Shown: positions 1 through 8,967 of the stretch, piece by piece | Numbering within the stretch: position 1 is the first letter of the stretch | How the letters are laid out: each line of letters begins with the position of its first letter | Origin: Methylomonas montana | GTDB taxonomy: Bacteria > Pseudomonadota > Gammaproteobacteria > Methylococcales > Methylomonadaceae | Assembly: GCF_030490285.1 (NCBI RefSeq) | Contig: NZ_CP129884.1 | Coordinates: 4,340,001-4,404,000 of the forward strand | Length of the DNA stretch: 64,000 bases | Reading direction: 5' to 3' | Program-made: the position numbers and the translations under genes | Notes under the pieces: generated by a model | Told to the model about the DNA's origin: nothing | Databases searched by the model: none | Seen by the model: only the letters and a program-made list of their open reading frames with translations

Positions 1-627
1 GGCGTTAAGACAGTGGTGGTCGCCTGCAACACGGCCACCGTGGTGGCTATCGAAAAACTTCGCTCATGGTGTCCGGTACCCGTGGTTGCCATGGAGCCGG
101 CCATTAAACCGGCGGCACAACGCACCAGGTCCGGCGTGGTCGGCGTACTGGCCACCAGCCAGACACTGGCAAGCCCAAGCGTCGCCAGGCTCTGCGCAGC
201 CCACGGTAAAAACATTGAAATTCTGTTACAGCCCTGCCCAGGATTGGTGGAGCAGGTCGAAAAAGCTGAATTGACCAGCGATACCAGCCGCGCCCTTCTG
301 ATCCGCTATATCTCGCCGCTGCTGGAAGCCGGAGCCGACACACTGGTGCTCGGCTGTACTCATTATCCATTTCTTAACAAACTCATTCGGGAGATCGCCG
401 GCCCGGACGTTGCCATCGTCGACCCCGCCACCGCAGTGGCGAAGGAAGTGGCGCGGCGTCTTGGAGACCAGCGCGTATCCTCGCTTCGCAGCAGCCCGGC
501 GGCGGCCAGATTTATCTCAAGTGCAGCGGCCGATGACGCGAGCGCCATCATATCGGCGTTGTGGGGCAACAGCGTGATCGTGCATGGCATCGAGCAGCAT
601 CGCTCGAACCAGGTCACCGCGCGCTAA
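1..627 (+). CDS. murI: Glutamate racemase, C-terminal part (5' end outside window)
   Basis: Cytoplasmic racemase that interconverts L- and D-glutamate and supplies D-Glu for peptidoglycan. The open frame runs in from the left edge; about 208 residues are visible, against roughly 265-270 in the family, so the first 60 or so are missing. Both catalytic cysteines are present: the first in VVACNTAT near the start of the fragment, the second in LGCTHYPF about 110 residues later. The frame ends in a normal stop at 625-627. The downstream PaiB-like gene follows after about 60 bases and is not obviously related. Confidence 0.95.
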   Translation, partial: GVKTVVVACNTATVVAIEKLRSWCPVPVVAMEPAIKPAAQRTRSGVVGVLATSQTLASPSVARLCAAHGKNIEILLQPCPGLVEQVEKAELTSDTSRALLIRYISPLLEAGADTLVLGCTHYPFLNKLIREIAGPDVAIVDPATAVAKEVARRLGDQRVSSLRSSPAAARFISSAAADDASAIISALWGNSVIVHGIEQHRSNQVTAR

Positions 628-690
628 CCCACCATGATTCGCCTGTAGAGCAAAGCACGAAGGACCCGGATACTATTCGCCAGCCAAGAT

Positions 691-1332
691 ATGAGCATGT
701 ACGTCCCCAAACAATTCGAGGAACCGAGCGTTGAGACGATGCACGAACTGATCCGTGCGCAGCCCTTGTCCACATTGGTCACATTATCCTCGGACGGCTT
801 GAACGCCAATCACATTCCGCTGCATTTATCCGAGTCGCCAGGGCCGTTTGGTACGCTGCGCGGCCATGTCGCCCGCGCTAATCCGGTGTTGGCTGACTTT
901 ACCGGTACGACCGAGACTCTGGCCATTTTCCATGGCCCCAATGCCTACATTAGCCCTTCTTGGTATGCGACCAAAAAACAAACCGGAAAAGTCGTGCCGA
1001 CCTGGAACTACAGCGTGGTGCACGCCTATGGTTGCGTACGTGTCGTGGACGACACGCTCTGGTTGCGCGCGCAACTTGAGATGCTGACCAGGCATAACGA
1101 AGCGTCGTTTCCCGAGCCATGGGCGGTGGCCGATGCACCCGCCGAATTCACCGACAGTTTATTAGCGGCTATTGTCGGCGTGGAAATGGTCATCACCCGG
1201 CTAACCGGCAAATGGAAGGTGAGCCAGAATCAACCGCCGCAGAATCAGGCCAGCCTGATTGCCGGCTTGCAGGCCAGTGGTTTACAGTCTATGGCCGCCT
1301 TGGTGGAGACCGGCGCGAAACAGGCGCACTGA
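691..1332 (+). CDS. PaiB-like FMN-binding split-barrel protein
   Basis: A 213-residue protein of the family named after Bacillus PaiB (FMN-binding negative transcriptional regulator). Seen: the N-terminal MYVPKQFE, an early strand ending in NHIPLHL, and the family block SWYATKKQTGKVVPTWNY near residue 90. The fold is a flavin-reductase-like split barrel; a regulatory or flavin-dependent role is known only for a few members, so the substrate here is open. ATG codons at 691 and 697 are both possible starts and neither has a strong Shine-Dalgarno. It appears to stand alone. Confidence 0.85.
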   Translation: MSMYVPKQFEEPSVETMHELIRAQPLSTLVTLSSDGLNANHIPLHLSESPGPFGTLRGHVARANPVLADFTGTTETLAIFHGPNAYISPSWYATKKQTGKVVPTWNYSVVHAYGCVRVVDDTLWLRAQLEMLTRHNEASFPEPWAVADAPAEFTDSLLAAIVGVEMVITRLTGKWKVSQNQPPQNQASLIAGLQASGLQSMAALVETGAKQAH

Positions 1333-1523
1333 TTGCGTTGAGCAATACCGCTAAGCGCTCTATCAAGCTGCTGGCTGGACTCGTGACGAACAGTTTTTGA
1401 TTTATCAATTTACCCTGCCGATCTGAATCGCTTGGGATTCGGGAACGAACCCAATTCTAAATTGCCTGAAAGGTTTTCCAGGTTATCACGACCAACAGCC
1501 ATAACCCATCACTGGAGGCGAAC

Positions 1524-2954
1524 GTGACCAGCGCGACAGAATACGATTTATGCATCATCGGCGGTGGCGCGGCCGGCTTGGTGGTAGCCGCCGGCGCGGC
1601 GACGCTGGGCGCAAAAGTGGCATTGGTGGAAAAACGGGCGCTGGGTGGCGATTGTCTGTATTACGGCTGTGTGCCAAGCAAAACCTTGATTCACAGCGCC
1701 AAGGTGGCGCAAACCATGCGCGATGCCAACCGCTTCGGCATCGCCGCACACACGCCGGCCATCGATTTGTCGCTGGTGATGCAACGGGTGCAAAGTGTGA
1801 TCGAACAGATCGAGCCTAACGACAGCCCGGAACGCTTTGCCGCATTGGGCGTGGAGGTAATTTTCGGTGCCGGTCAATTTGCCGGTGCCGATGAATTTGT
1901 CGTCAATGCTCGAACCTTGCGTGCCAGAAAATTTGTGATCGCCACCGGCACCCGCCCGGCGGTCCCCGCCTTGCCAGGCCTGGAAAATACGCCGTATTTG
2001 ACCAACGAAACCTTGTTTGCCGTGAACGGGCCGATTCGGCATTTGCTGATTCTGGGCGGCGGGCCTATCGGTTGCGAAATGGCGCAAAGCTTGGCCAGAC
2101 TCGGTAGTGGGGTGACATTGTTCGATCTGGCGCCCAGATTGCTGCCACGCGAGGACGAAGATGTCAGCGCGGTGATTCATCATCAGTTTAAACAGGACGG
2201 CATCGAGCTGCATCTAGGCATTCAAGTCCTGAAACTCGAACACGAGAATGGCGAAACCCGCGTGCTGCTGGAGCATCCCCAACACGGTCGATATTGGCTG
2301 AGCGGCAGTCATTTATTGATCGCAGCGGGCCGCAAGCCGAACCTGGAAAACCTGGGGCTGGAACAGGCGGGCGTCGCGCTGGAAAATGGCCGCTTAGTGC
2401 TGGATGCCCGGTTGCGCACCAGCAATAAAAACATTTATGCCTGCGGCGATGTCGCCGGCCCTTATTTGTTCACGCATATGGCCGAACACCAAGCCGGCGT
2501 GGTTTTGAGAAACGCGCTGTTTCATTGGCCGAGCAAGGTTCAGACCCGCAACATTCCCTGGTGTACTTATACCGATCCGGAACTGGCCCGCGTCGGGCTA
2601 TCGGAAAGCGAAGCCTTACAGCAAGGCATCAAACATCGGGTCTATCGCTTTCCGTTCGCCGACATCGACCGGGCGGTGACGGCGGGCGAAACCGCCGGCC
2701 TGGCCAAGATCGTCACCACACCGCGCGGCAAACTGCTGGGTGCCTGCATCGTCGGCCCGCAAGCCGGAGAATTGATTGCCGAATATGTGTTGGCGATCAG
2801 CAAAGGCATGCAGGCCGCCGATTTGAGCAACACCATTCATATTTACCCGACGCTGGCGCAGATTAATCGCCGGGTTGCCGATCAACGGCTCAAAGAGTCG
2901 CTGACACCCAAGCGCAAGCAATGGCTTAAATGGATTTTCGGCTTGCGGGGATAA
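1524..2954 (+). CDS. FAD-dependent disulfide oxidoreductase, mercuric-reductase-like
   Basis: A 476-residue flavoprotein of the pyridine nucleotide-disulfide oxidoreductase class I family. Seen: the N-terminal FAD site (GGGAAGL), the redox pair in GGDCLYYGCVPSK, the NAD(P)H Rossmann motif GGGPIGCEMAQSL, the second FAD motif ending in YACGD, and a C-terminal dimerisation domain with HIYPTLAQ. It lacks an N-terminal HMA domain and the C-terminal Cys pair of true MerA, so a mercury role is doubtful. GTG start with GGAGG about 6 bases upstream. It is the first gene of the co-directional cluster that includes ArsS. Pairing with a TVP38 protein is common near arsenosugar genes; the exact reaction is unknown. 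Confidence 0.85.
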   Translation: MTSATEYDLCIIGGGAAGLVVAAGAATLGAKVALVEKRALGGDCLYYGCVPSKTLIHSAKVAQTMRDANRFGIAAHTPAIDLSLVMQRVQSVIEQIEPNDSPERFAALGVEVIFGAGQFAGADEFVVNARTLRARKFVIATGTRPAVPALPGLENTPYLTNETLFAVNGPIRHLLILGGGPIGCEMAQSLARLGSGVTLFDLAPRLLPREDEDVSAVIHHQFKQDGIELHLGIQVLKLEHENGETRVLLEHPQHGRYWLSGSHLLIAAGRKPNLENLGLEQAGVALENGRLVLDARLRTSNKNIYACGDVAGPYLFTHMAEHQAGVVLRNALFHWPSKVQTRNIPWCTYTDPELARVGLSESEALQQGIKHRVYRFPFADIDRAVTAGETAGLAKIVTTPRGKLLGACIVGPQAGELIAEYVLAISKGMQAADLSNTIHIYPTLAQINRRVADQRLKESLTPKRKQWLKWIFGLRG

Positions 2955-3054
2955 GCGTAGCGGCATCGATTCGGTGGGCGATAATCATCGGGCAGAACGA
3001 ATGCCCACCGAACACGTCCAAACCGCATTCCCATTCATTCTAAGGAGAACGGAC

Positions 3055-3738
3055 ATGCAAAAACAACATCTACTCTGGCTGCTGGCGCTTGCCATAATCG
3101 CGTTTTTTTTGTTCGATGGCCACCGGCTATTAAGCTTGGATAATATCCGCGAACACCGGCAAGCGCTCACCGACTTTACCGGCCGGCATTACCTGGCCAT
3201 GTTACTGGCTTGCGGACTCGTTTACACCCTGTCCACCGCCTTAAGCCTGCCGGGCGGCACGGCGTTATCGCTGTTGCTAGGCTTCCTGTTTGGGCGCTGG
3301 ATCGGTACGCTATTGATCGTGATTGCCGCGACGCTGGGGGCGACAGCGATATTCTGGTTGGCGCGCTATTTATTCGCGGATTGGGCTAGACAGCGTTTGC
3401 AAGGGCACACGCTATCGCAAAAACTGCTGGCTGGTTTTCACGAAGACGCATTCAACTATCTGCTGTTCCTGCGCCTAGTGCCGCTGTTCCCGTTCTGGCT
3501 CGTGAATCTGGCGCCGGCATTCACCGCCATATCGCTACGCACCTATGTCGTAACCACCTTCATCGGCATCATGCCGGGCAGTTTCATCTTCGCCAATTTG
3601 GGTCAATCGCTGGGCAATATCGACAGGCTGGATCAGCTGTTTTCCTGGCAAGTGCTGCTGGCTTTGAGCTTGCTGGGCGGCTTGTCCTTGATCCCGGTGC
3701 TGTCGAAACATTTGCAGCCGCATCGGTTTGGCGATTAA
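3055..3738 (+). CDS. TVP38/TMEM64 (DedA-like) membrane protein
   Basis: A 227-residue inner-membrane protein with an N-terminal hydrophobic helix (LLWLLALAIIAFFLF) and several more membrane segments. Seen: the family signatures SLPGGTALSLLLGFLFG and LFLRLVPLFPFWLVN. The ATG at 3055 is preceded by AAGGAG at ideal spacing; the open frame extends 27 codons further upstream, but that extension is not protein-like. TVP38 proteins belong to the VTT/DedA superfamily and are linked to lipid or ion transport. The position after the disulfide oxidoreductase and before ArsS suggests a role in the same pathway (inference). Confidence 0.88.
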   Translation: MQKQHLLWLLALAIIAFFLFDGHRLLSLDNIREHRQALTDFTGRHYLAMLLACGLVYTLSTALSLPGGTALSLLLGFLFGRWIGTLLIVIAATLGATAIFWLARYLFADWARQRLQGHTLSQKLLAGFHEDAFNYLLFLRLVPLFPFWLVNLAPAFTAISLRTYVVTTFIGIMPGSFIFANLGQSLGNIDRLDQLFSWQVLLALSLLGGLSLIPVLSKHLQPHRFGD

Positions 3739-3765
3739 GCCGGCAGTTTTAATGGGAATTTGACA

Positions 3766-4407
3766 GTGAAATTACTAATAATGCTCGGCTTAGCGTTATG
3801 GAGTGGTCAGCTATTGGCTGCAGACACTTTACCGATAGGCGAATTCAGCGCCCATCGTCTGGATGATTGGGAACAGAAAAGTTTTAAAGGCCAAACCCAA
3901 TACCGCTTACAGAGCGTGGATGGCATCGTCGCGCTAAAAGCCGAAAGCCGGGCGGCCGGTTCCGGGATGTTCAAGGAGCGACGCATCTACCTGCAACAAA
4001 CCCCGTTTCTGAACTGGTCCTGGCGTATCGATCAGCGTTTGAGCGGGCTGAACGAACAAAGCAAGGCCGGCGACGATTACGCTGCGCGCATTTATGTGGT
4101 GGTCAAGAGTAGTTGGGCATTCTGGCAAACCAAGGCCGTGAATTATGTCTGGGCCGGCAACACGGCAAAAGATACGGTATGGCCCAATGCTTTCGCCGGC
4201 GATCATGCAATGATGCTGGCGCTGCGCGGTGCGGAGGCACCGTTGCAGGTCTGGCTTCACGAAAAGCGGAATATCAGGGCCGATTTGCAAACCTTGTTTG
4301 GCGAAGACATCCGCCACATCGATGCGGTGGCATTGATGACCGATACCGACAACAGCAACGGTCAGGCTTTGGCCTATTATGGCGACATCTGGTTTTCTAA
4401 GGATTAA
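3766..4407 (+). CDS. Exported DUF3047 protein
   Basis: About 213 residues with a signal peptide (hydrophobic LLIMLGLALWSGQLLA, cleavage after AA). The mature part starts IGEFSAHRLDDWEQKSF and contains YVWAGN and TDTDNSNGQALAYYGDIWF, which fit DUF3047, a periplasmic family of unknown biochemical role with a jelly-roll-like predicted fold. The start may be GTG 3766 or TTG 3760; GTG gives the shorter, more typical signal peptide. The stop lies 2 bases before the ArsS start, so the two are almost certainly co-transcribed. Confidence 0.75.
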   Translation: MKLLIMLGLALWSGQLLAADTLPIGEFSAHRLDDWEQKSFKGQTQYRLQSVDGIVALKAESRAAGSGMFKERRIYLQQTPFLNWSWRIDQRLSGLNEQSKAGDDYAARIYVVVKSSWAFWQTKAVNYVWAGNTAKDTVWPNAFAGDHAMMLALRGAEAPLQVWLHEKRNIRADLQTLFGEDIRHIDAVALMTDTDNSNGQALAYYGDIWFSKD

Positions 4408-4409
4408 AC

Positions 4410-5384
4410 ATGCACGACACCCGTCCGTTTTTGGCCGACAGCGATTTCCCGGCCATCTTCCGCAAGCCGCTGGAAGTTCTGCAAGTCAATCTCGGTTATC
4501 TCTGTAACCTCAGTTGCGTGCACTGCCATGTCAATGCGGGGCCGAAGCGCACCGAGTCGATGAGCGCGGCCATTCTGGAGCAGGTCTTGGCTTTTGCCGA
4601 AACCGCCAAGATTCAAACCCTGGATTTGACCGGCGGCGCGCCGGAAATGCATCCGCAATTTCGCGCTCTGGTCGCGACAGCGCGCAGTAAGGGCATCAAA
4701 GTCATCGATCGTTGTAATCTGACGATTTTGGAAGAACCGGCTTACGCAGGGTTGGCGGAATTTCTAGCCGAACAGCAAGTGGAGATCGTTGCCTCGCTGC
4801 CCTGTTATTTACAGGAAAATGTCGATAAACAGCGCGGCAAGGGGGTCTTCCAGGATAGTCTGGCGGCGTTGCAACATTTGAACCGGCTGGGTTACGGCCG
4901 ACCGGACAGCTCATTGCAGCTGAATCTGGTCTTTAACCCGCAGGATGCGGTATTGCCACCGGATCAAAACAATCTGGAACAGGCTTACAAAAAACATCTA
5001 AACCAGAATTACGACATTGTCTTTAACCGTTTGTTTGCCATCGCCAATATGCCAATCCAGCGTTTTGGCAGCACGCTGATCAGCCAGGGCCGATTTGATG
5101 CCTATCTGCAACTGCTCCGCAATAGCTTCCGGGTCGAAAACCTCGATGGCTTGATGTGTTTGAATACCATCAGCATCGATTGGCAAGGCTATGTCTACGA
5201 CTGCGATTTTAATCAGATGCTAGCCATGCCCTTGGCCGCATGGTCATCTGCGCGGCCGCACATCGGCGACTTGAATGGGGCGACATTGGACGGCAAGGCG
5301 ATTGCCACGGCCGCGCATTGCTACGGCTGTACCGCCGGCCAGGGCAGCAGTTGCGGTGGTGCTCTGGATGCGCATAGCCGATGA
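4410..5384 (+). CDS. arsS: Arsenosugar biosynthesis radical SAM protein ArsS
   Basis: A 324-residue radical SAM enzyme. Seen: the [4Fe-4S]/SAM motif CNLSCVHC (CX3CX2C) at about residue 33, the SAM-site stretch TGGAPEMHPQFRALV, and a Cys-rich C-terminus with HCYGCTAGQGSSCGG. In the known ArsS family this enzyme acts after arsenite methylation to build the dimethylarsinoyl-ribose unit of arsenosugars. Some homologues are described as selenoproteins; here the C-terminal positions are ordinary Cys codons and no in-frame TGA is needed. AAGGA precedes the ATG. The stop overlaps the next gene's start in ATGA, so the two are translationally coupled. Confidence 0.88.
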   Translation: MHDTRPFLADSDFPAIFRKPLEVLQVNLGYLCNLSCVHCHVNAGPKRTESMSAAILEQVLAFAETAKIQTLDLTGGAPEMHPQFRALVATARSKGIKVIDRCNLTILEEPAYAGLAEFLAEQQVEIVASLPCYLQENVDKQRGKGVFQDSLAALQHLNRLGYGRPDSSLQLNLVFNPQDAVLPPDQNNLEQAYKKHLNQNYDIVFNRLFAIANMPIQRFGSTLISQGRFDAYLQLLRNSFRVENLDGLMCLNTISIDWQGYVYDCDFNQMLAMPLAAWSSARPHIGDLNGATLDGKAIATAAHCYGCTAGQGSSCGGALDAHSR

Positions 5385-6064
5385 AGCCGGCGCTGAGCAT
5401 TATCATTCCTGTCGTCAACGAGGCCGAACAACTCGCTGGTAAATTGCAAGTCTTACAGCCTTTAAGACCGCATTGCGAACTGTTACTGGTCGATGGCGGC
5501 AGCGACGACGATAGTCCATCCATCGCCAACCCCCTAGTGGATAAGGTCTTTCATAGCTCACGCGGCCGGGCCAGACAAATGAACGCCGGCGCAGCCCGGG
5601 CCGCGGCCGAGGTATTTTTGTTTCTGCACGCGGACACCCGACTGCCGGACAACGCCATCGAGCTGATATTAAAGGCGATAGACGCGGGCGGCATGTGGGG
5701 ACGTTTCGATGTGCAATTCGATAGCCCTCAAGCCATTTTTAAATTGATTGCCTTCATGATGAACTGGCGTTCCAGGCTGACCGGCATCGCCACCGGCGAT
5801 CAGGCCCTATTCATCACGCGCGGCGCCTTCCAGGCGGCAGGCGGTTTTCCGGAAATCGCGCTGATGGAAGATATTGCGATCAGCGCTGCGTTGAAAAAAC
5901 TGGGTAAACCCTGCTGTCCAAAAGCGAAAGTCACCACCTCGGCACGGCGTTGGCAACAACATGGCGTCCTGAAGACTATCCTGTTGATGTGGGACTTGCG
6001 GTTACGCTACTTTTTCGGCGCCGACCCCAACCAGTTGGCGGCCAGTTATTATCGGAGACAATGA
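5381..6064 (+). CDS. Family 2 glycosyltransferase, arsenosugar-cluster type (TIGR04283-like)
   Basis: A 227-residue GT-A glycosyltransferase. Seen: N-terminal SIIIPVVNEAEQL, LLLVDGGSDDDSP, the DXD-like LHADTRLP, and GDQALFITR followed by FPEIALMEDI. This combination is typical of the small GT2 proteins that accompany ArsS. It presumably transfers a sugar or glycerol-type group to the arsenical ribose, but donor and acceptor cannot be read from sequence. Start and stop each overlap neighbours in ATGA (5381 and 6061), so the cluster is tightly coupled. Confidence 0.85.
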   Translation: MKPALSIIIPVVNEAEQLAGKLQVLQPLRPHCELLLVDGGSDDDSPSIANPLVDKVFHSSRGRARQMNAGAARAAAEVFLFLHADTRLPDNAIELILKAIDAGGMWGRFDVQFDSPQAIFKLIAFMMNWRSRLTGIATGDQALFITRGAFQAAGGFPEIALMEDIAISAALKKLGKPCCPKAKVTTSARRWQQHGVLKTILLMWDLRLRYFFGADPNQLAASYYRRQ

Positions 6065-6855
6065 TGGAAGCAATCGTCCGCTTTGCCGTGTTTCTGGGGA
6101 TTTTTTTATTGATGGCGGCCTGGGAGCTTTACCGCCCGAAGCGCCGTTTAAGCCTGAGCCGACAACAACGATGGCCGGTCAATCTCGGTCTGGCGGTGCT
6201 GAATGTCGGAGTCATGCGCATTAGCATCGGCGCGGCGGCCTGGTTGGCGGCAAATTGGGCCGCCGAGCAACAGCTCGGTTTGTTCCATGCGTTGCCGGTT
6301 CCGCAGTGGCTATCAATAGCACTGAGCCTGTTGCTACTGGACCTGGCGATCTATGCCCAACACATCGCCGCGCATCGCTGGCGCTGGTTTTGGCGCTTGC
6401 ATCAAGTACATCATAGCGATCTGGAATTCGATACCACCACCGCCGTACGCTTTCATCCCTTGGAAATCATGCTGTCGATGTTCTACAAAGTGGCGCTGGT
6501 GGTTTTGCTCGGCGCCGAGCCTGTGGCGGTGATTGCTTTCGAGGTTATTTTAAATGGCTGCGCCTTATTCAATCACGGCAATGTCGGGCTGCCGCCTGTG
6601 GTCGAGCGTTGGCTGCGCTTTGGACTGGTGACGCCGGACATGCACCGCATTCATCATTCCGCGCTGCGCCAGGAAACCGACAGTAACTACGGCTTCTCGC
6701 TATCTTGTTGGGACCGCTTGTTTAAAACCTATTGCCCGCAGGCGCAATCGCCGCAGACCGAGATGACGATAGGTTTATACGAGCTTCGCGACAACGCCGA
6801 GCTGGGATTGATGGGCTTGTTGGTATTGCCGTTTCGACGTCTACGCGACCGTTAA
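6061..6855 (+). CDS. Sterol desaturase / fatty acid hydroxylase superfamily protein
   Basis: A 264-residue integral membrane di-iron enzyme. Seen: N-terminal membrane helices and the three histidine clusters HIAAH, HQVHH and (M)HRIHH expected for the superfamily. The reaction is O2-dependent hydroxylation or desaturation of a lipid chain. The ATG at 6061 has GGAGA upstream and overlaps the previous stop; the frame is open further upstream but that part is antisense-like. Its place between two arsenosugar-type glycosyltransferases suggests that the arsenical is linked to a lipid, or that the enzyme modifies the aglycone (inference). Confidence 0.85.
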   Translation: MMEAIVRFAVFLGIFLLMAAWELYRPKRRLSLSRQQRWPVNLGLAVLNVGVMRISIGAAAWLAANWAAEQQLGLFHALPVPQWLSIALSLLLLDLAIYAQHIAAHRWRWFWRLHQVHHSDLEFDTTTAVRFHPLEIMLSMFYKVALVVLLGAEPVAVIAFEVILNGCALFNHGNVGLPPVVERWLRFGLVTPDMHRIHHSALRQETDSNYGFSLSCWDRLFKTYCPQAQSPQTEMTIGLYELRDNAELGLMGLLVLPFRRLRDR

Positions 6856-6860
6856 GCAAC

Positions 6861-7484
6861 ATGAGCGTTCTGTTTCCCGACTGCGTGCTGCTCATTTTTT
6901 GTAAAGCACCGCAACCAGGTCAAGTCAAAACCCGCTTGCAACCGGCGTTGACCGCCGAACAGGCCATGGCCGCGCATATGGTACTAACGCGCTTCACCCT
7001 GGATCGGGCCTTTCGGCAAGCCCTGTGCGACGTACGGTTATATTGTGCGCCGGATACTGAGCATGACTTTTTTCAACAATGCGCGGCAGATTACCCGCTG
7101 ACCTTGCACTTGCAATCCGGCGCCGGTTTGGGCGAAAGAATGCATGCGGCTTTTGTCGAGGCATTGCGAGATTATCGGCATGCCGTATTGATAGGTTGCG
7201 ATTGCCCCAGTCTGACCGGCGCAGATTTACAGCAGGCTTTTGAAGTGTTGAGCCACGGCGCTGATTTAGTGCTCGGACCTGCCGAAGATGGCGGCTATGT
7301 ATTGATCGGCATGAACCAGCCTCAACCCGGATTATTTGCGAACATGCCATGGGGCAGTGATGCCGTGATGGCAGAAACCCGGCTTCGGTCAACAGCAGCC
7401 GGGCTTAAGCTGCATCAGCTTCCCAAACAATGGGATGTCGATACCGTTGAAGATTGGCGCAGATTTCAGACTCCTTGTCGATAA
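6861..7484 (+). CDS. TIGR04282-like glycosyltransferase of the arsenosugar cluster
   Basis: A 207-residue nucleotide-diphospho-sugar transferase-like protein. Seen: N-terminal LLIFCKAPQPGQVKTRL, the sugar-nucleotide core VLIGCDCPSLTGADL, and LGPAEDGGYVLIG. These are hallmarks of the DUF2064/TIGR04282 group found beside ArsS. The start is ATG 6861, five bases after the hydroxylase stop; the longer open frame (from 6732) is a shadow of the upstream gene. It closes the cluster; about 180 bases without a gene follow. Confidence 0.87.
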   Translation: MSVLFPDCVLLIFCKAPQPGQVKTRLQPALTAEQAMAAHMVLTRFTLDRAFRQALCDVRLYCAPDTEHDFFQQCAADYPLTLHLQSGAGLGERMHAAFVEALRDYRHAVLIGCDCPSLTGADLQQAFEVLSHGADLVLGPAEDGGYVLIGMNQPQPGLFANMPWGSDAVMAETRLRSTAAGLKLHQLPKQWDVDTVEDWRRFQTPCR

Positions 7485-7661
7485 ATTGCGTTGCGGTGTT
7501 TTGGCGAGTCAATGACTCAACTGCGTAAGCGGCAGCCTACGCGATCCAGGCAACCCCGCATTGTTTCTTTATAGCGATCAATAAATGTCATTTTTGCATT
7601 ATTGTTAATAAATAAAATCTAGCATATAGTCTAAGTCCGTGAATTACTTCGGGAATCGAAA

Positions 7662-7817
7662 ATGACTAACTTACAAAGAGACATTTTGACGGGCCTAACC
7701 TTTGTGACGGGCGTTATCGGCTTTATATCGGGTGAGTTTATTATTTCATCGGCATTATTTGCGGCGACTACCTTCGCCAGCAACATCAATGTGAACCGGA
7801 AAAACCACGACAACTGA
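7662..7817 (+). CDS. Possible small membrane protein (51 aa)
   Basis: A short frame starting MTNLQRDILTGLTF, with one or two hydrophobic stretches (FVTGVIGFISG and FIISSALFAATTF) and a basic tail NRKNHDN. GGGAA lies 7 bases before the ATG. The preceding 170 bases are AT-rich, as expected for a promoter. I do not recognise a family. It could be a genuine small membrane protein or a chance frame. Confidence 0.4.
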   Translation: MTNLQRDILTGLTFVTGVIGFISGEFIISSALFAATTFASNINVNRKNHDN

Positions 7818-7973
7818 TTTTTTCCGCGCGTTTGGGTTGACCATTTGCAAGGCGCCGAGCCTTTTGAGCCGAGTGTTTTGCCAGCTAAAGCCAGATTATC
7901 CGCTTCGCTTGCGTAAGCAATGATTTACAATACCCGGATGCATGAAATCTATTTTGATCCAAGACTGTAGTAA

Positions 7974-8264
7974 ATGGCAGACGCGAAGACTTACCTGAAT
8001 GTACCCTACGCCGAAAAGGATGCGGCAAAAGCGCTCGGCGCACGCTGGGATGCTGCCAACAAGAAATGGTATGCTCCTGCCAATAAGGACATAGCGCTTT
8101 TTGGCAAATGGCAAACCGACGCAGTGGTTTTGGTCGCACCGTCTAAATCCCCACTTAAACCGGCGGCGCAAACGCCTTCCGGCAACGGCGAGGTTGGCGG
8201 GACCACCCGATCCAGCGATAAAAACTTCATCGCCTATGATGGCAACGAGCCACCATGGGATTAA
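7974..8264 (+). CDS. DUF5710 domain protein
   Basis: A 96-residue protein whose first half is the DUF5710 motif: YLNVPYAEKDAAKALGARW, then DAANKKWYAP. This small domain is often found in plasmid primase/TraC-type and helicase proteins and is thought to bind nucleic acid or act in protein contacts. The second half is low-complexity (Pro/Ala/Gly/Ser) and ends in YDGNEPPWD, resembling the acidic, aromatic tail of single-strand DNA-binding proteins. It stands just before a YgjP-like peptidase on the same strand. Confidence 0.75.
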   Translation: MADAKTYLNVPYAEKDAAKALGARWDAANKKWYAPANKDIALFGKWQTDAVVLVAPSKSPLKPAAQTPSGNGEVGGTTRSSDKNFIAYDGNEPPWD

Positions 8265-8304
8265 ACATCCGGCTTGTGCAAATCTTTGCGTTCGGCACCC
8301 GCCA

Positions 8305-8808
8305 ATGCGCCCTCTAAAATACCTTGCCGGCTATGCGCCCAACATCACCGGGCAAGTGCACCGGCTTATCGATAGCGATAAACTGGCTGCGGTACTGCTG
8401 AAAAAATACCCTTCGCCTCATGACATAAAGACCGATAAAGCACTTTACCTTTATGTGATGGACCTTAAAAATCAATTTCTGCGTCAATCCAATCCGCTCA
8501 GCAAAGTCGTTTACGACGACAAAATCGATGTGTTGCATCAGGCCTTGGGATTACATTCGATTGTATCCAGGGTTCAGGGCAGCAATTTAAAATCGAAAAA
8601 TGAAATCCGCATCGGATCGATCTTTAAAATTGCGCCAGCCGAATTCTTAAAAATGATCGTCGTGCACGAACTGGCGCATTTGCGGGAGAAACAGCACAAC
8701 AAGGCCTTTTATAAACTATGCGAGCACATGGAGCCGGATTACCACCAATTGGAGTTCGATATGCGGCTTTATCTGACTTACCTTGATTTGGGCGGAACGC
8801 TTTATTAG
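8305..8808 (+). CDS. YgjP/DUF45-like zinc metallopeptidase
   Basis: About 167 residues. Seen: the zinc motif VVHELAHLREKQHNKAFY (HExxH followed by a third His ten residues downstream), then LCEHMEPDYHQLEFDMRLYL, a pattern typical of the YgjP-like/WLM metallohydrolases. The start is taken at ATG 8305, 40 bases after the DUF5710 stop; the open frame extends upstream but there overlaps DUF5710 in another frame. The substrate is unknown. Probably co-transcribed with the DUF5710 gene. Confidence 0.8.
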   Translation: MRPLKYLAGYAPNITGQVHRLIDSDKLAAVLLKKYPSPHDIKTDKALYLYVMDLKNQFLRQSNPLSKVVYDDKIDVLHQALGLHSIVSRVQGSNLKSKNEIRIGSIFKIAPAEFLKMIVVHELAHLREKQHNKAFYKLCEHMEPDYHQLEFDMRLYLTYLDLGGTLY

Positions 8809-8967
8809 GCCGATGCCGACTGAAAACCTGGCCTGCGCCAGCCTTATCAGCAATTTCCCCAAAAATTGAATACGCGGTTTTATATTGCTTGATTTTGCCC
8901 GGCGATAGTTCGACTATGACGTCAGAATTTACTTACTTTCTTACAGCCATTTTTATGGGAGAACACC

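Noticed and set aside
1548-2213. A 221-codon minus-strand frame opposite the disulfide oxidoreductase
   Set aside because: His/Gln/Arg-rich composition typical of antisense to a GC-rich gene; the + strand carries clear FAD and redox motifs.
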